64,000 bases of DNA. Source: Acanthochromis polyacanthus. Its lineage: Eukaryota; Chordata; Actinopteri; Pomacentridae. How positions within the stretch are numbered: position 1 is the first letter of the stretch; each line of letters begins with the position of its first letter. The stretch lies in the NCBI RefSeq assembly GCF_021347895.1, contig NC_067128.1, positions 2,104,010 to 2,168,009 of the forward strand. The letters are read 5' to 3'. The notes under the pieces are model-generated. The model was not told the origin of the DNA, made no database searches, and saw only the letters and a list, made by a program, of their open reading frames with translations. Below are positions 22,935 through 36,512 of the stretch, piece by piece. The position numbers and the translations under genes were made by a program.

Positions 22935-25173
22935 GGGCTGCATAGTCCAGGAACTGAACATGTGTTAACACTCTCCTTCCAAGAGATACATTGAAGAGGA
23001 CATTGAGCAATGTTTCGTCTTACATCTCGCCAGCGGACGCCCGCTCTGCAGTCGTCTAAAATGCTTCCATGTGCAGTCTTTGCATTCCGACTACCTTTCT
23101 GGAGCATTTCTAGACTCTCCCTGAAGATACCCGACACCCAGGGGAAAGCAGATAGTCATGAGAAATACCTGCTAGCTCTTAACAGTTTTAAATAACAGGA
23201 GGGGGAATTTTTGCCATTCCCTCGGTCTTCCTTTCTTTTTTTTTTTCTTTTGCTCTTTAGCACATGGGCCAGCTATTGTTTTCCTCGTCTTCTACACTGT
23301 GGAGATGGAGCCAAGGCTGTTTTATGACAGTCATAATCACCACCCCTGGCGGCTGCATCGGGACATCAGCTCCAATCGGCTGTTGCAGGGCACACCTCGT
23401 TGTCAAATAAAAGTGTCTGGATGAAGGTCGGCGGGAGAACAAAGACGTTCAGTGTGCAGAATAAGCACCTACGAGCCTCGCTGCTGCAGCCTGCTCTGGC
23501 TCTCTATCCATTTGTGTAACCGTCGCAGACCGCTGTGGATGCTGCCGAGGCCGTCCGTCCGTGCACACATTCTTTGACAGCAGGGGCTATCACAGTAAAT
23601 CTGTGCACAGCCACACAATTAATCACAACAGTGGGCCGAACAAGTGGCTCGCCGTGACAAATGCATGCGGGCAGCTCACGTTGGGAGCCGAAACATAGCA
23701 TTTAGTGTACGAATTACATACATCAAGGGCGCATTTAATACAAAACAGGCACATTCAAATGTAAGGCCGAGGCACAAGCACTCCAAAGCAGCGCGTTGTT
23801 AACATCTGTTTTCGTACATAGATGAGGAAATGTGAGGGCGTCTGGGGATGTACACAACCACAATGATAGACAAGGGCTCAGTTTACTGCATCTAAATTTA
23901 ACGTATCATCATCATCATCATCCTCGGAGCGTTTGAAGTGCAATCGCATAGAACATTTGCATGAACTGATTTACTAACTCGCCCCCTCAGCACAGGATGC
24001 GACGTGGAAATTCAAGAAACCGTATTTAAAGGGCCCAAATGCACTTTTAAAGACAAGCGGGGAACTTTTGCTTTCCAGATGGCTTTGATATAGATCATAG
24101 CGGTGTCACCACCAAAGCATGCTTCCCATTATTGAGAGTGTTTAAAAGCTTTACCTCTTAAAGCAAATGCAAAGTGACAAATCCAAAAGAGTTCAGACAA
24201 AGGAAGGGGGGCAGGTCTCACGAATAGAATTGTCCCCATGGGCAATCCACATAATATTCATATCAAACCTGATACATCTACCACTTGAATTTCTAACCAT
24301 GCAATCAGGGGCTCTGCCAAGTTACTGAATACACCCTGATGAGTCTGATGATAAGAGGGGACCAACGGGGCACTGTGGCTTTGTGAGAGGCTGTGTTCTC
24401 ATTAGCCATCAGGCATTCTGAGTCAGTACAAAATATTAGCTCATAGGCTGTAAACGCCTCTCGTGCTGCAGAGCTCGGAAATGAAATGTGACAGGAACAA
24501 AATAATCCCACGAGTGCTACAAAGTCCACACGGCTCTCTCCTTAATGGTCTTCTCGAGTGTTTGGAAAAGCAAATTTTCACCCTTGAAAAATGGGCCTTT
24601 TCTTAGAGCATCAGCATTCTTCCCTTTTGTTGCCCACAGAAGTGCATGGCGTTCACAAAAGCAAAAGAAAAGAATCTGGAAACGTTATCTCATTAAAATG
24701 ACTTGCTGTCGGAAACTATGTCATAATTACAAGAAATTACAAACAGCCTGCAGGCGCGGGGATTGGAGCAATTCAGAACCTGCCTGAGAACCATCAAGTT
24801 TATTCCGATCAAAGTGATTCACTGATAGTCGTTAATACGGCCGACGGTACACAGTAAAAAAAGGTGCTGTTAAAAGCTCATTCTGCGTACAGGCGATAAA
24901 ACAAGGTTCAACTTGCAGCTCTCAGGTGATAGATGTGGTGTGTCAGGAATTCAGAACTTGTCTGGGAACCATCGGGTTTTAAAGATTTCTTCAGTGTTGC
25001 GGTAATTCAGTAATTCCTGTCAGCACTTCCAATGAGAAACTGTTAATAGGAAATGATTTATTTGTTATTAAATAGAAAAGAAGGGCTCATGGCTCAACCC
25101 ACGAGGTAACTTAGAGTAAGGAGTAAAAGCAAACGCCTCTGACAAAAGTGTGGCTGCAGTAACAAGCTTGCTG
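22935..25173. other. No gene seen; candidate conserved non-coding tract
   Basis: Mostly non-repetitive, with (TCA)n at about 23905-23923. A 32-bp segment, AATTCAGAAC...AACCATC, near 24769 recurs near 24948. The tract around 24540-24760 looks like constrained non-coding DNA (AT-rich words such as CATAATTACAAG in a moderate-GC context). That is an impression only. Confidence 0.25.
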
Positions 25174-25306
25174 TGCCTGACTAATATATAATATGTGCTC
25201 ATATCGGTATTGGTGTCGGCTGATATTGGAATCGGAAATTGAGAGGTGGACAATATTATGACAAAATATTGTTTGTTATTGGCAGAAAAGCTAATATCAG
25301 ACATCC
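25174..25306 (-). mobile_element. Remnant of a small DNA transposon (AGGGATGTC end)
   Basis: On the minus strand it begins AGGGATGTCTGATATTAGC and continues with GATTCCAATATCAGCCGAC-type sequence common in fish DNA transposon remnants. Only one end can be placed. Confidence 0.4.
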
Positions 25307-25319
25307 CTAATCAATATCA

Positions 25320-25625
25320 CACTATCGCAGTGCTAATTAGCAAGTGTTAGCATGCTAATATTCTGAAATAAGCTGGCTGACATGGCAAACATGACAGCTT
25401 ATGATAGTGTTGACATTGGGGAAATTTTAGCTTGCTAATATGCTAAAATAAACTGGTAGACATCTTAAACATTTTACCTTATGGCAGACTTGTTACTATA
25501 AATATATTAACCTGCTAATATGCCTGAAAGAGTTGGTGGACATGGTCAACATTACACTTCATGTTAGCATCACCACTGTGCAGATGTTAGCATGCTAACA
25601 TTAGCATCTACCTGAAATGGTAGTG
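25320..25625 (+). repeat. Degenerate tandem array, TTAGCATGCTAA type
   Basis: About three to four units of 80-90 bp. Each has a GCTAATAT or TTAGCATGCTAA word, then a GTGGACATGG/CTGACATGG word, then CTTATG. The words GTTAGCATGCTAACATTAGC are themselves palindromic. Non-coding. Confidence 0.65.
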
Positions 25626-28600
25626 CAAAAGAACAGCAACAGACAGACTTGGAGCTGCTACTTCACACGTCTTATAAAATAGCCAGTCAAAAAATAATCA
25701 GAAGGAAAAATCTCTTTATGATCTTTTAACACTTGTTATACATGGCTATTAGTTTCAATTTATTCCTTTACTTGTTAAACTTATGCTTGTGTTGTATGAA
25801 AATTGTCAGATTTATGAGCACTTTCTCCTAGTCCTTAAAACTAGAAAAGCACAAAAAGAAAAATGTAGACATGTTGTGAAAGACTAATTTTCCCTACAGT
25901 GTTGTTTAGTATATGAATTTACTTGAGTAATTTAAACATTCTATGTAAAACCCTATAATATTATATAAAATATGAAATTACCTGACTAAATTAAATATGC
26001 AGTTTAAGACCCAATAATATTACTGTATTTATAATACAAATTAACCTCACTAACAGTGAATGTAAAGGTTAAAAACTAACAATGTTATATGTATTTGCTA
26101 ATCGCCTGATCAATTTAAAACTAAAGGTTAAAAATTCCACACGGAAAACCCAACGAATCCTGTGAATGTGCACACTGGTGACACAGAAAGAGGGAAAATA
26201 AAACCGCAGATCTTCAGCATCACTGCCTGGAGCAACTAAAAAATGCAAAAACATGATTCCTGTAGCGGCTACATCAACTTAGGTCAAGATTTATTAAGAA
26301 GAACAAATCCCCTCGCTCTGCTTCATGCTGGATGTTTACATGACAACCATGCTGTGTTGACATGACAACCGGATCGAGCCGCCTGGCAGGCCACTGTTGT
26401 TAATGTCACTTTGGTCAACACTTTCATATTACTTCCTTGCGAGCTTTGCCAAAAAGAGCCGCGAGCGCCCGTTCGCTCCGTCCCCTTTGTTTTAGTGCTG
26501 TTATTCTGGGCAGTGGGTCTTATAAATAACTAATAAAGAGCAAAGCTATGACGCATTCATCTTAATGCGCGGTGGCATCAGGGACAGGTGCGCCGGCTTA
26601 TTCATACCTTTTGTACGACAGCGCAATTAATCTGCTTCGTGCCACGTTAAGAGCACAGGGTGGACTGTGGAGAGAGACAAATGAAAAACCAAAAGGGAAA
26701 GTCATGAATTTTACAGTGAACTCAAACCGATGAGCACCTGACCTGTGTTACCTTTACGCTTCTCAGTGTCTTCAGGTCCAAAGAAAAGGGTAGAAATAAG
26801 AGTGTGAAGCTCCCGAAATAGAAGAGACTAGGTGATGCTGGTAGCGTGCGCTGGAGAGGGTGAAGCGGGGAGATATTAGCCATATGTGATTCATTTACAA
26901 CAGCATGCTTCAATTAATCTGGGCAGGGTGGCAGGCGCCAGGGTTGGGCCCCGTGCCACCTGAGCGAGCGAGGAGGACTGATCTGCCGCTCTGTGAGGGA
27001 TGAGCGACGAAAACAGATCCCTGCGAATTGATTTCTCCTCTTCCTCCCTCGCCGAGCCTCTTTGTTCCTCCCATCCGAGGCCGAAGCGCTCTGATTCACC
27101 GGGCGTCCCCGAAGCACCCCGACAGGGATTGGCGGTTCTCACGTAGGCGTCCACCTCAGAGACGCCCTCGGGATGTTTCGTGAGACGCTTTTCCAGCTGG
27201 GGTGGCACGCCGAGGCAGCAAGTGAAAGCAAAAAAAAAAAACAGACGAGGGGCAAAAAAAAAAGCCCACAGTGACCAGATGGAACCGCAGATTGTTTTAA
27301 AGAGGCTACTGCCTCAGCAAAACCATATGGGGCAAAAATGCTATTTAGTGCAATCTCATTTATGTTGTTCACGACACGGCGAGCTGCTCCGGAGGATCTT
27401 GTAAACAGAAAGACGAAGCGCTGTCAACACGTGACGAGAGGAAATCAGCATCTGCACGTCTCCGGGGCATGTTGTTGTGAGGAGTTTGATTTCAACTTGT
27501 GAGCAATATTCCAAAATACGAGTAAATGAACACTGGCCCGGCTTTGAGTTACACTGAAGCTTGCCAAGGCCGATACTGTGATTGCTACTAGAATAAATTA
27601 CCTGAAAAAGAAAAGAGATGTTGATGATGAATTAACCAGAGGAAGAAATGTATATTAAGACGCAGGATAAGAATATTGGATTACAAGGTTTGATGGGAAA
27701 AGACAAGCAATGGTATCGCATGGCAGCGGATTAAAGCCCATATAGCTTAGCGTCGTCTGACAGCATAATTATATTTTTAGCCGCCTGTTTTGAGCTGTTT
27801 CACCTGCCTTCTGATGTAATCTGGATTTATCCAAATTCCTGCCATCAGGGGGATTTTTCACCCTGAAAAGGACGGAGGGGGGAGGGCTGAAACAGATAAT
27901 AAGAGCCTTTCAAGCTTCCACTACAATGCACCGCTTTCGGACGCAAGTTAAAAATGTCTCTTCGCTTCCCAGGCAATTAAGCTTTTCCACGAGGAATAAA
28001 GATTGGCACGGCGTTTAATCTGAAAAGCGAAGACACAGGAGTACGGAAGTGGAGCGAAAGTGAAGAACAACCTCGTCCCCAGAGTGCGCGTCTGTTTTGA
28101 TAACCTAACCCGCTAAATTTAAAAAAAAAAAAGATAATAATACCGATGATGACAGCAATTATCTCTCTATTTTATTCGCCGTCACCTAAATAAGCAACGT
28201 TTGCAGCGAAACTGCATTATATGCTTGGATATTGTAATTATCTTTAATTAAAATATAGCAATTAATAAGTGTCTCAGGTCATGCGAGTGTAAATTGTTGT
28301 GAGACGTTCTCCACTCGGCACTAATTTGAAGTGGTGCAATAATAAATCAGCTGTCAGAGAAGGAGAAGGTTCAGGGGACTGTGGTGTTTTGGTGTTCCGG
28401 GGCTTTAGTTAATTAGTTGGAGGGGAAAGCCGAAGATAAACACAGATTGTCATTCAGGCACCGGCAGCCTTTAAACAGCTGTAAGGAACTGATCGGATCA
28501 AGCTGCCGGTCGCAGGAACACAGCAGAGCAGCGCCAGACACACTTTACGAAGTAAGAACTGTTTTTTGTTGGAGCGTCTTTTTAAATTTTTTATGATTTT

Positions 28601-29249
28601 ATTCATTATTTATCTTTTCTTTCTCCAGTAATTGGCTGTTTCCCTGCTCTTCTCTTTTGTTTCCTGTTAACTGTGTTTGCAGGTATGACAGCTTAATTCA
28701 TGTGGGAAATTAACAGAAAGCAAACAACAGAAATGAGGAACACTTGAGTCACCAGGTGCAAATATCTTAGAGTATAAATGACCAGAATAATCGTTTTAGA
28801 TGATGAACCCCAATACATCACTGTTAATTAATACTTAATGACTGGTTTACTGGCTGTAACAAAAAACTTTCCAAACAAAAACTACTTATTTGTGACTCTG
28901 TTAAGGGTTGTTTCACTGATGAAGGTATTGGACTCACAAGATAGAGATGAATAAAGGTTGAAACCGACGCGGCTAAACGTATAAAGTATGCAGGTCGATG
29001 TTTTCACTGGCTACAACTTCAGCATTTGTACAAGCAAAACCAGACTGTCAGCTTCTGTTTTGGGATTGTTTTGTTTTTGCACAGCAGCATTGAGTGTTTC
29101 AGTGAGTTTGTGTAATATGAGGAAGTTAACGTCTTCAGACTGCAGTCGAGTCTTTAAGGAGTGAAGTTACCAAGCAGCTGACAGCTAGCACTGGCAATAT
29201 ACATGCTAACTGGGTGATCAAGAACCTCTGTCTGATATAAAGTGAAAAA
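25626..29249. other. No gene seen; candidate regulatory tract 26380-28560
   Basis: 25626-26260 is AT-rich. From about 26380 to 28560 the sequence is non-repetitive with mixed composition. It contains dense homeodomain-like words (TAATTA-type at 28140-28270, CAATTAAGC near 27973) and a GC-rich patch at 26920-27200. FLRT2 lies in a gene-poor region in other vertebrates, so enhancers here are plausible but unproven. Confidence 0.25.
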
Positions 29250-29950
29250 GGCAATGTGGATCAGTACTTCCAAGTCTGAGGCCATGGTTCTCTGCTGGAA
29301 ACTGGTGGATTGCTCCCTCTAGGTTGGGGGGGAGATGCTTCCCCACGTGAAGGAGTTTGAGAAAATTGGGATCTTGTTGATGAGTGATGGGAAAATGGAG
29401 CGAGAGATGGAAAGTAATGTGGGCGTTGTACTGCACTGATGATAAAGAGGGAGCTGAGCCACAAGACGAACCTCTCGGTTTACCATCCGTCTATGTTCCA
29501 AACCTCACCTGTGATCATGAGCTCTGGGTATTGACTGAAAGAACAAGATCGTGGATACAAGGGTCTGAAATGAGCTTCCTCTGTGAGGTGTCTGGGCTCA
29601 GCCTTAGAGATAGGAAGAGAAGATCAGACATCTGGAGGGAGCTCAGAGTAGAGCTGCTGATCCTTCACCTCTGAAGGAACCAGTGGAGGTGGTTTGGACA
29701 TCTGATTCTGATCCTCCAGGGAGACTTCCTTTGGAGGTTTTTTGAACACGTCCACCTGGGAGGAGACCCTGGGGTAGACCCAGAACTCGCAGGAGGGATT
29801 ATGTATCTCATCTGACCTGGGAACTCCTCAGGATCCCCCAGGAAGAGCTGGAAAGTGTTGTTTGGGGCAAGGATGTCTGGAATGACCTGCTTCATCTGCT
29901 GCTTCCACGATGCGAGCACAGACAAGCAGAAGAATATGGATGGATGGATG
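29250..29950 (+). pseudogene. Decayed non-LTR retrotransposon ORF2 fragment
   Basis: The frame at 29384-29674 contains HELWVLTERTRSWIQGSEMS and GLSLRDRKRRSD, followed in another frame by WRWFGHLI. These are hallmarks of the region after the reverse transcriptase domain in fish LINEs. Upstream DNA (GTCTGAGGCCATGGTTCTC) matches the same family. Frameshifts, an internal deletion near 29418 and a stop codon make it non-functional. It ends with GGATGGATGGATG, like many LINE tails. The RT catalytic motif is not present. I do not assign a clade. Confidence 0.8.
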
Positions 29951-32658
29951 TGTACAAAGCACCCAAAAAACTGGTCTATTTATATGTTTGCCGAGGGAAT
30001 GCCCTCAGCACACCTCTTAGATGCTCTCAGCCAGCTTTGCGAAGCGTGTTTCCATGTGATTTTCAATCCAGTATAAAGCAAACTTTTTAAAGTTCACAAA
30101 AAAGGAAAGAAAATAAGAATTGTGCTTGTTTTCATTACCTGCTTTGGAGCGAATAAACTTGGTTATGTAGTGTCATCAGAAAATGGCGCTATAGGCTACA
30201 TGTGTCAATAATAAACAGAGTAGAAGAAGCTAGCAAACAAAACCAGTAGTTTACTAACTGTTACAAAACCTTGAAGGAAAAGAAATTAAGAAGCAAAACT
30301 TAGGCATATACGAAAGAAAATGGAAAGAAGTCTATAGGAATTACTTCAGCTGGTATGGGTCATGTTTCATGCTGTAAAACCATAAGTCAGTCATGTATGG
30401 TAAATGTTTGCCACATTAAAATATATGAGAAAAAGAAGTTTCTGACTTCCATGTGGCAGGCCCCAGAACTACTACAACCTGCAATACTCAGCTAGCTTTG
30501 AGCGATGCGTGCCGGTCTTATGGAATCATCTGCCTGCCGTCCTTTCTCATAATAATAGCAGTCAACATTAGCATGGGACTTACTAACCCCGCACATGATC
30601 TATTCATTCTACGTGGTTGCAGTTTAACGTCTTACACAGGATGCCAAACCGCTAAATTTACTTTAATACAACCCAAGACTATGAATAATTTGAATCCCTG
30701 CCACCTTAAATGCCCATTTCTTTGCTTATCCTTTTATCTCCAGTTGGTATCCCAAACTTTCTTCATAAAACATATTAGGGCCAAGTCAAGACAACCCATC
30801 TGAAACTTTAAAAACCCTCTGATGGCCACAAAAGAGATTATACAACTGTTTTCACAGGATTTTAATAATGAATAAAGCATGTGACAAATTAGCAGAAGCT
30901 CCTTTAATGTCCCCAAAGTCTGCAAGACACACATCACAATAAAAAATTAACAGTCCTTCCACTGTCCTACAATCTTAATGAACCGTCATACATCAAAACA
31001 ATTTTTTATCTTGATGAAAACCATGTGTGCAACTGTATTCTGGAGATTCTGATAGCGAAACAGCCTTTAAGTAGTTCTCACACTTTGCTTTTTCTTTGCT
31101 TGTGACTCATTCACAGCAGTGTCTGAGTGCAGCCCAGGGAGCACGTCTAGATTTTTTTGGATCAAACTGTTTCGTTTGAGCAAATCTCTGGCCCGAGTGC
31201 TGAATATTTCACCAGGAAAAAAACCTATTAAAAAAGCTAAATGTATTTTGTGTGACATTTTATTATTATATTTTTTCCTTAGTCATCTTTGTGGGGGTCC
31301 CGCTGGTTTAAAGTTTGTTCAGACTCCTATGGTGACCTTTGTGATGACATTAGTCAGCGTTTGAGGTGGTGTGATAACAGTTGAAGCTCTTTAACAGCTC
31401 AACTTTATCTAACCTACAGTCTAAACATGCTTTCGCTCACATGTCACCGCATCGCTTCGGTAGCTGTCATGGATCCGCCTTGATGAGCGCTGAATCAGGA
31501 GTCTGGATCTGGGTTTTTGCTCCGTCCCCCGGTTTAGTGACTCACGGATCTGCAGCGTTCAGAACAGTTTAGCCTGGGAGGCAGGAGCGACCCTGAGCCC
31601 CCTGTCCACCCACCCAGAAGACTTCCTCTTTGCTCGGCTCAGAAGGGGAAATTTAGCCCAGATGTGACTTCAAACAAAAGAAAAGCTGCAGGGATTGGAG
31701 GTGGGATCAGGCCCATCTTTCGCGTGACCCTGAGACCTGCTCCTTCCTGGCATCTGTCTTATTTTTCTCCTCCACTATTCTTTCTGCTCTCTCGCGGGCC
31801 CTTTTTACTTTTACTCCTCAACAACAAGGCTGTTTTTCACCAGTCTGCACCGTGTCATTCTCACTTTGCCCGACATTGAGTCCGGAGCGACGAGGAAATC
31901 CCGTGAAGCAGCACATTTTCATCAAATGAAGAGAAATTTGGGGGATTTGTAAAGTTCTCAACACACACATACACACTTAAACCCCTTTCAGCTATAAACA
32001 ACCACACATGAAGGACTTGACATTTTTCAGGCAAGGGTTGCGTGTTTTTCTCCAAAATGTCCGGCCAAATGCAGGGGCACACCAGCGTTTCCAGGAAAAG
32101 ATTCAGGGAAGATTAAACCGAAATGTGCTTCGCTGCAAAACATCAACGGTAATTAAACAAACAGCAGAATGCAAATTCAAGGGCTTCTTGCTAGTTTCTT
32201 GCATAATTACACAAAAAGAAACCTGCATTTGCATTTTCGTATTAAAATCTCGAGGACCTCTGCTCTCCTTTGAACAATCAGGGATGACATGACATTGTAC
32301 CCTCGCCAGTTTCACTTTTTCCTCCACTTCTTTAAAAGGATAGTTTCTTTGAAGTGGGGCTGTGTGAGGCACTGTAAAGTGGATGGTTTTGGGGCAATTC
32401 AGCAAAGTGGAGAAGCAGACAAGAACCATTAGCATGGAAGTTTAGCAAATTGTATTTTAGCCGCTTAAAACATTCAGGATCAGTTTAAGTATATGCTATA
32501 TTTGAAGTATTATCACCTGCTCCATGTTGTTTTTCACTTGGGAAAGTCAACACGTGTTTGCTTTAATCCACCAAACTTGGGTTGAAACAGTCATTTTATC
32601 TCTCAGAATGCAGGAGTTGCTGGTCTGTTGGTCATTTGTTCATGATATTGTTTGACTG
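29951..32658. other. No gene seen; unique sequence
   Basis: No exon, RNA gene or transposon border recognised. A 116-codon open frame near 30453 has no identifiable domain and biased AT-rich composition. Confidence 0.4.
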
Positions 32659-32669
32659 TTTCTGAACTA

Positions 32670-33037
32670 GGGCTGCACAGTGGAAGAGTGGTTAGCACTT
32701 TTGCCTTGCAGTAAGAAGATCCCCGGTTCAAATCCCGGCCTGGGATCTTTCTGCATGGAGTCTGCATGTTCTCCCTGTGCATGCGTGGGTTTTCTCCGGG
32801 TACTCCGGCTTCCTCCCACAGTCCAAAAACATGCTGAGGTTAATTGGTTACTCTAAAGTGTCCGTAGGTGTGAATGTGAGTGTGATTGTGTGTCTGTATA
32901 TGTAGCCCTGTGACAGACTGGTGACCTGTCCAGGGTGTCCCCTGCCTTCACCGGAGTCAGCTGGGATAGACTCCAGCACCCCCCATGACCCTAGTGAGGA
33001 TAAAGCGGTGTATAGAGGATGGATGGATGGATGGATT
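32670..33037 (+). mobile_element. tRNA-derived SINE, full length
   Basis: The 5' end has an A-box-like GTGGTTAGCAC and a perfect B box, GGTTCAAATCC (about 32726-32736), the internal RNA polymerase III promoter. The body contains CTGCATGTTCTCCC and CCACAGTCCAAAAACATGC. The 3' tail GACCCTAGTGAGGATAAAGC ends in GGATGGATGGATGG. An 11-bp direct repeat, TTTCTGAACTA, flanks it (32659-32669 and 33038-33048), showing target-primed insertion. The family is known across teleosts; its tail resembles LINE 3' ends. Confidence 0.92.
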
Positions 33038-33089
33038 TTTCTGAACTAAATCATGAAACACACTGATTTTGAACTGAAGTCACTTAAAT

Positions 33090-33690
33090 GTGGCAGTTAG
33101 ATCTTTATTCACATCTGAACCAACATTAACTTGGATCCACCTAATATAATTCTAATCTGATTTCATCTCATCTAAACTGACACATAAAACTCATTCATTG
33201 GGATCCAAGCTGACACATTAATCACGTTCATTCAAATCTAAACTTAAATCAGTCACGCTATTTCAGATCTCAAGTAACACATTAAATGCATCAGTTCAGA
33301 ACTCAGCATGTTAATTCATGTTGGTACAAACATGCTAAACATGCCAATTTGGATCCAAACTACCACATCATTCCTGGCACACAGTAAACCCATTAACTTG
33401 GATGCAAACTAACACATTAATTCAGAAGTGAACTAACACGCAAAAGGCATAAATTTGGATCCAAACTCACACATTAGACATTTAAATCTGGATTGTGTTA
33501 AAACACCAATTCAGCTATTCATTAACATGTTAACCATGGTAATGTCTGAAATAAAACATTATTTCAGATCCGAACTAACACATTGAACACATAAGTTCAG
33601 ATCTTGAACAGTGTGTTAAAACCAGCATTAATCCAAATATGAATAACACGTCGATGTGAGCTACTAATTTAACTCAAACTAACAGGATTT
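33090..33690 (+). repeat. Degenerate tandem array, GGATCCAAACTAACACATTAA type
   Basis: More than ten irregular units of about 40-45 bp. Recurrent words are AACTAACACATTAA, TTGGATCCAAACT, TTCAGATC and ACATTAA. The array begins about 50 bp after the SINE's flanking repeat. Non-coding. Confidence 0.7.
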
Positions 33691-36512
33691 GTGCTGGCAT
33701 CTCCAAGTCATGCGTTGGTAGAACTGAACCTCGGGTGTTCTGTGAGGTAAAATGTTTCCGTCAGCGGATTGAGGTGCCTTTGAAGAGAGGACTCTGACGG
33801 CTTCAGTTCCTCGTCTGAAAGGGCAGTCTGACGGCAAGGTGCAGGGGTGAATGTATTCTAAATAAAGCTTACACTTCACCTGATATCGATTTTTGTTTGA
33901 TGACTAAAATACATTTTGCTTCTGTACCATTCACAGCAGGTCATTCTTTAGCTTCCATGCTGGTTTTGCTGTCAGCTTCTCCAAACTGGGTGCACACCGC
34001 TCTCCATTTCCTGTAACAATACGCTGACAATGGATGTGTACAACCATGTTTTTAAAAAAATAACCCCTATAGGTTGACAGCACCATGATCCGTTCCCAAG
34101 AACCGGCCTTTGTAAGTGTAGTAAATTATTTTACCTGTTAGTCAAATATAGGACCAAAGAAATTCAAACCTGTCAATCTGTGAGCCAGACTGAAGCCAAG
34201 CTAGCAGCTCTGTGAGGTTAGCGTTAACATCAGCAGGTTTACATCCTCACAGGGACGGGAGGTCGCTGCTTTCACAGGTTTCTGGTAATACACTGACACA
34301 TACAAACGGACAAATGTGATTTTTGCGCTGATGATTGATGCCGAGGAACTCCAACATGATTACGATTCATCCTCAGGGGAACATGAATTCCTGCACCAAA
34401 TATTTTGCCAACCCTTCCAGCGATTGAGACTTTATACTCAAAACCACAATTTGTGATGAATAAAACTAATTGCAGAACAGAGTATTCTATCACCCACATG
34501 GTCAGAAGAGTCTGTGGGGATTGTAAAAGCCCAACAGTAAGCTGCTGAATGACCTTTCAGGTTTTTCAAAGGTTTTGTCAAAAGATTTGCTAGTTTAGCT
34601 CATTAGCTCATCATGCTCCTATTTTGAAGTTTTGCATTAGATAAAGTTACTGGAAAGGTAAACGGAGGGTAAAAAAGCATCAAAGGACCTTTTTTGCGAT
34701 TTCCTGCCTTTTTGAGGCTAAAACAACAACTCACAGTTTAGAATTTTCTAAAAATATTTGTATTTTAGAGACAACAAAATAATTGTACCATAAAAAAACA
34801 AAACAGCGACACTTTGAAATCAAAACAAGAAAACAAGAATGTCAATCCATTTTCTAATGAAACGTTTAAAAACTAAATTAAATAACAATAGTGTACTAAA
34901 ATAAAAAGATTGAATGTAACATAGAAATAAACAACTATTTATTACCCCACAAAGAAATGTGTTTTGGGGCAGAAATCTGAATGTAAACAAAGAACTAGCA
35001 TGCTAGTTAGCTATTAGCATGTCCATAAGAGCTGACATTCATAAAGGGGAGATTATTTTTCCTGACAAAACTTTTGACTGAACTCTGACCCCAATTTATA
35101 ATTCCTGACTTGTTTATAAACAATAAAATACATGGTTAGCAGAGGTAAAACAACGATATCGTGACAATTTTTGACTTAACGTTTCTGTTTCCTGGCAGAC
35201 GAGTTTTGCTCTCCGTTTCGTCTCGTCATGAAAACAAAGTTCTCCTCATCCCACCTCATCACTTGAGATATCATTGGAAAGGCCACAATGTCTTCTGTTA
35301 AGCAGGATTTAGTACGGCGGCTCAAATGAGTCAGAAAATATAGATCAAAAACAAATGTCCAGTACAGAGGACATAAATGAATGAGTCTCAGGAGGTTAAG
35401 GTCATTTTTTAATTTGATTCCAAATATTTCCCTCACATGACTGATTGGTGGTTGCTTTTCTTCATCTCCAGACAGCGTGAAACATGAGCAGTGTTAGCTA
35501 AAATTAAAGAATATTACAGCTTTGCCAATTAAAACTAATTCCAAAAGACTGTTCTCCATTTTCTCTTGTAAATAGCCAAAAAACAACTGGTTTTACTTTT
35601 GACTTCTTTGACTGTTTGTTACATCGATGCAGCCTAAAGTGTAGCTTTATTTTGAAAAAACTGATTCACATTTTTGTTTTTTTAATTTCTCACGCTCTTC
35701 TCCAAACATGACTCGACACTGAGAATGATGCTCATACATGAGAGGCTGCCAGGGATGCATTAAACATCACACGTTGTTGTATAAAGCGAGGCGTTCCCGG
35801 GGTGGGTTGTCCCTTTAAGATATATATTTTTCATAGCGGAGAGCAGCACAACATGGCCACCACTTATGCTGACAGTTAGACGTTGCGGGGCAGTTGTCGG
35901 AGGTATTAAATCTTTGTAGGACGGGGATGACATGGCAGCCACATATCAAAACCAGCCCTCCTCTGACCGAACCTCTCCACCCTTTTTTTTCTTGTCTCCA
36001 AACACCCCCTTCCTCCTCCTCCTCCTCCCTCGCTCTGCTTCTCTCTCCCCCATCCCTCCCTCAGCAGAACTACAGGGGCTTGCTTGTTGTCAAGTCAGTG
36101 TTTTTACAGCCTGGCATTAGCACAGGGCAGCATTCAGTCAGGACCCTGCATTGGCTCCGGCCCCCCACCCTGTAATTCACATGCTCGTGCACCACCTGAC
36201 CCTGATTGAGCGTCGCGCCGGCCTCCTGACAGCGCCGCTGACCGTTTTACTCATCTTATTAAAGCAACTTTTATGTCTCTGTGCTTTTTAAATGCCACAT
36301 GTAACACCCCTCCTGACATTACGGAGGCAGATGGAGCGGTGCCGGGACTCGATTTGTTCCACTTTAGCAATGAAAGAGGCGTGGAGGTAAATATTGTTTA
36401 CGCTGTGGCATCTACTAGAGAGCAACACAATGCAAGTGTGCGGTATCATTTAAATGTCAAAATGATTCAAAACTGCTCCGCCTGGCAGTAACTATCACTT
36501 GTACGTTGAAAA
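33691..36512. other. No gene seen; unique sequence
   Basis: 34730-34950 is AT-rich. 35997-36030 has a C/T-rich (TCC)n-like run. No coding or RNA feature is supported. Confidence 0.4.

Noticed and set aside
29384..29674. Protein-coding gene with the HELWVLTERTRS motif
   Set aside because: It is a frameshifted remnant of a LINE ORF2, not a host gene.
30453..30803. 116-codon open frame
   Set aside because: No domain, no coding-like composition and no supporting signals.
32700..32740. Possible tRNA gene (A and B box)
   Set aside because: The boxes belong to the tRNA-derived head of a SINE with an 11-bp target duplication; no cloverleaf-forming tRNA is present.
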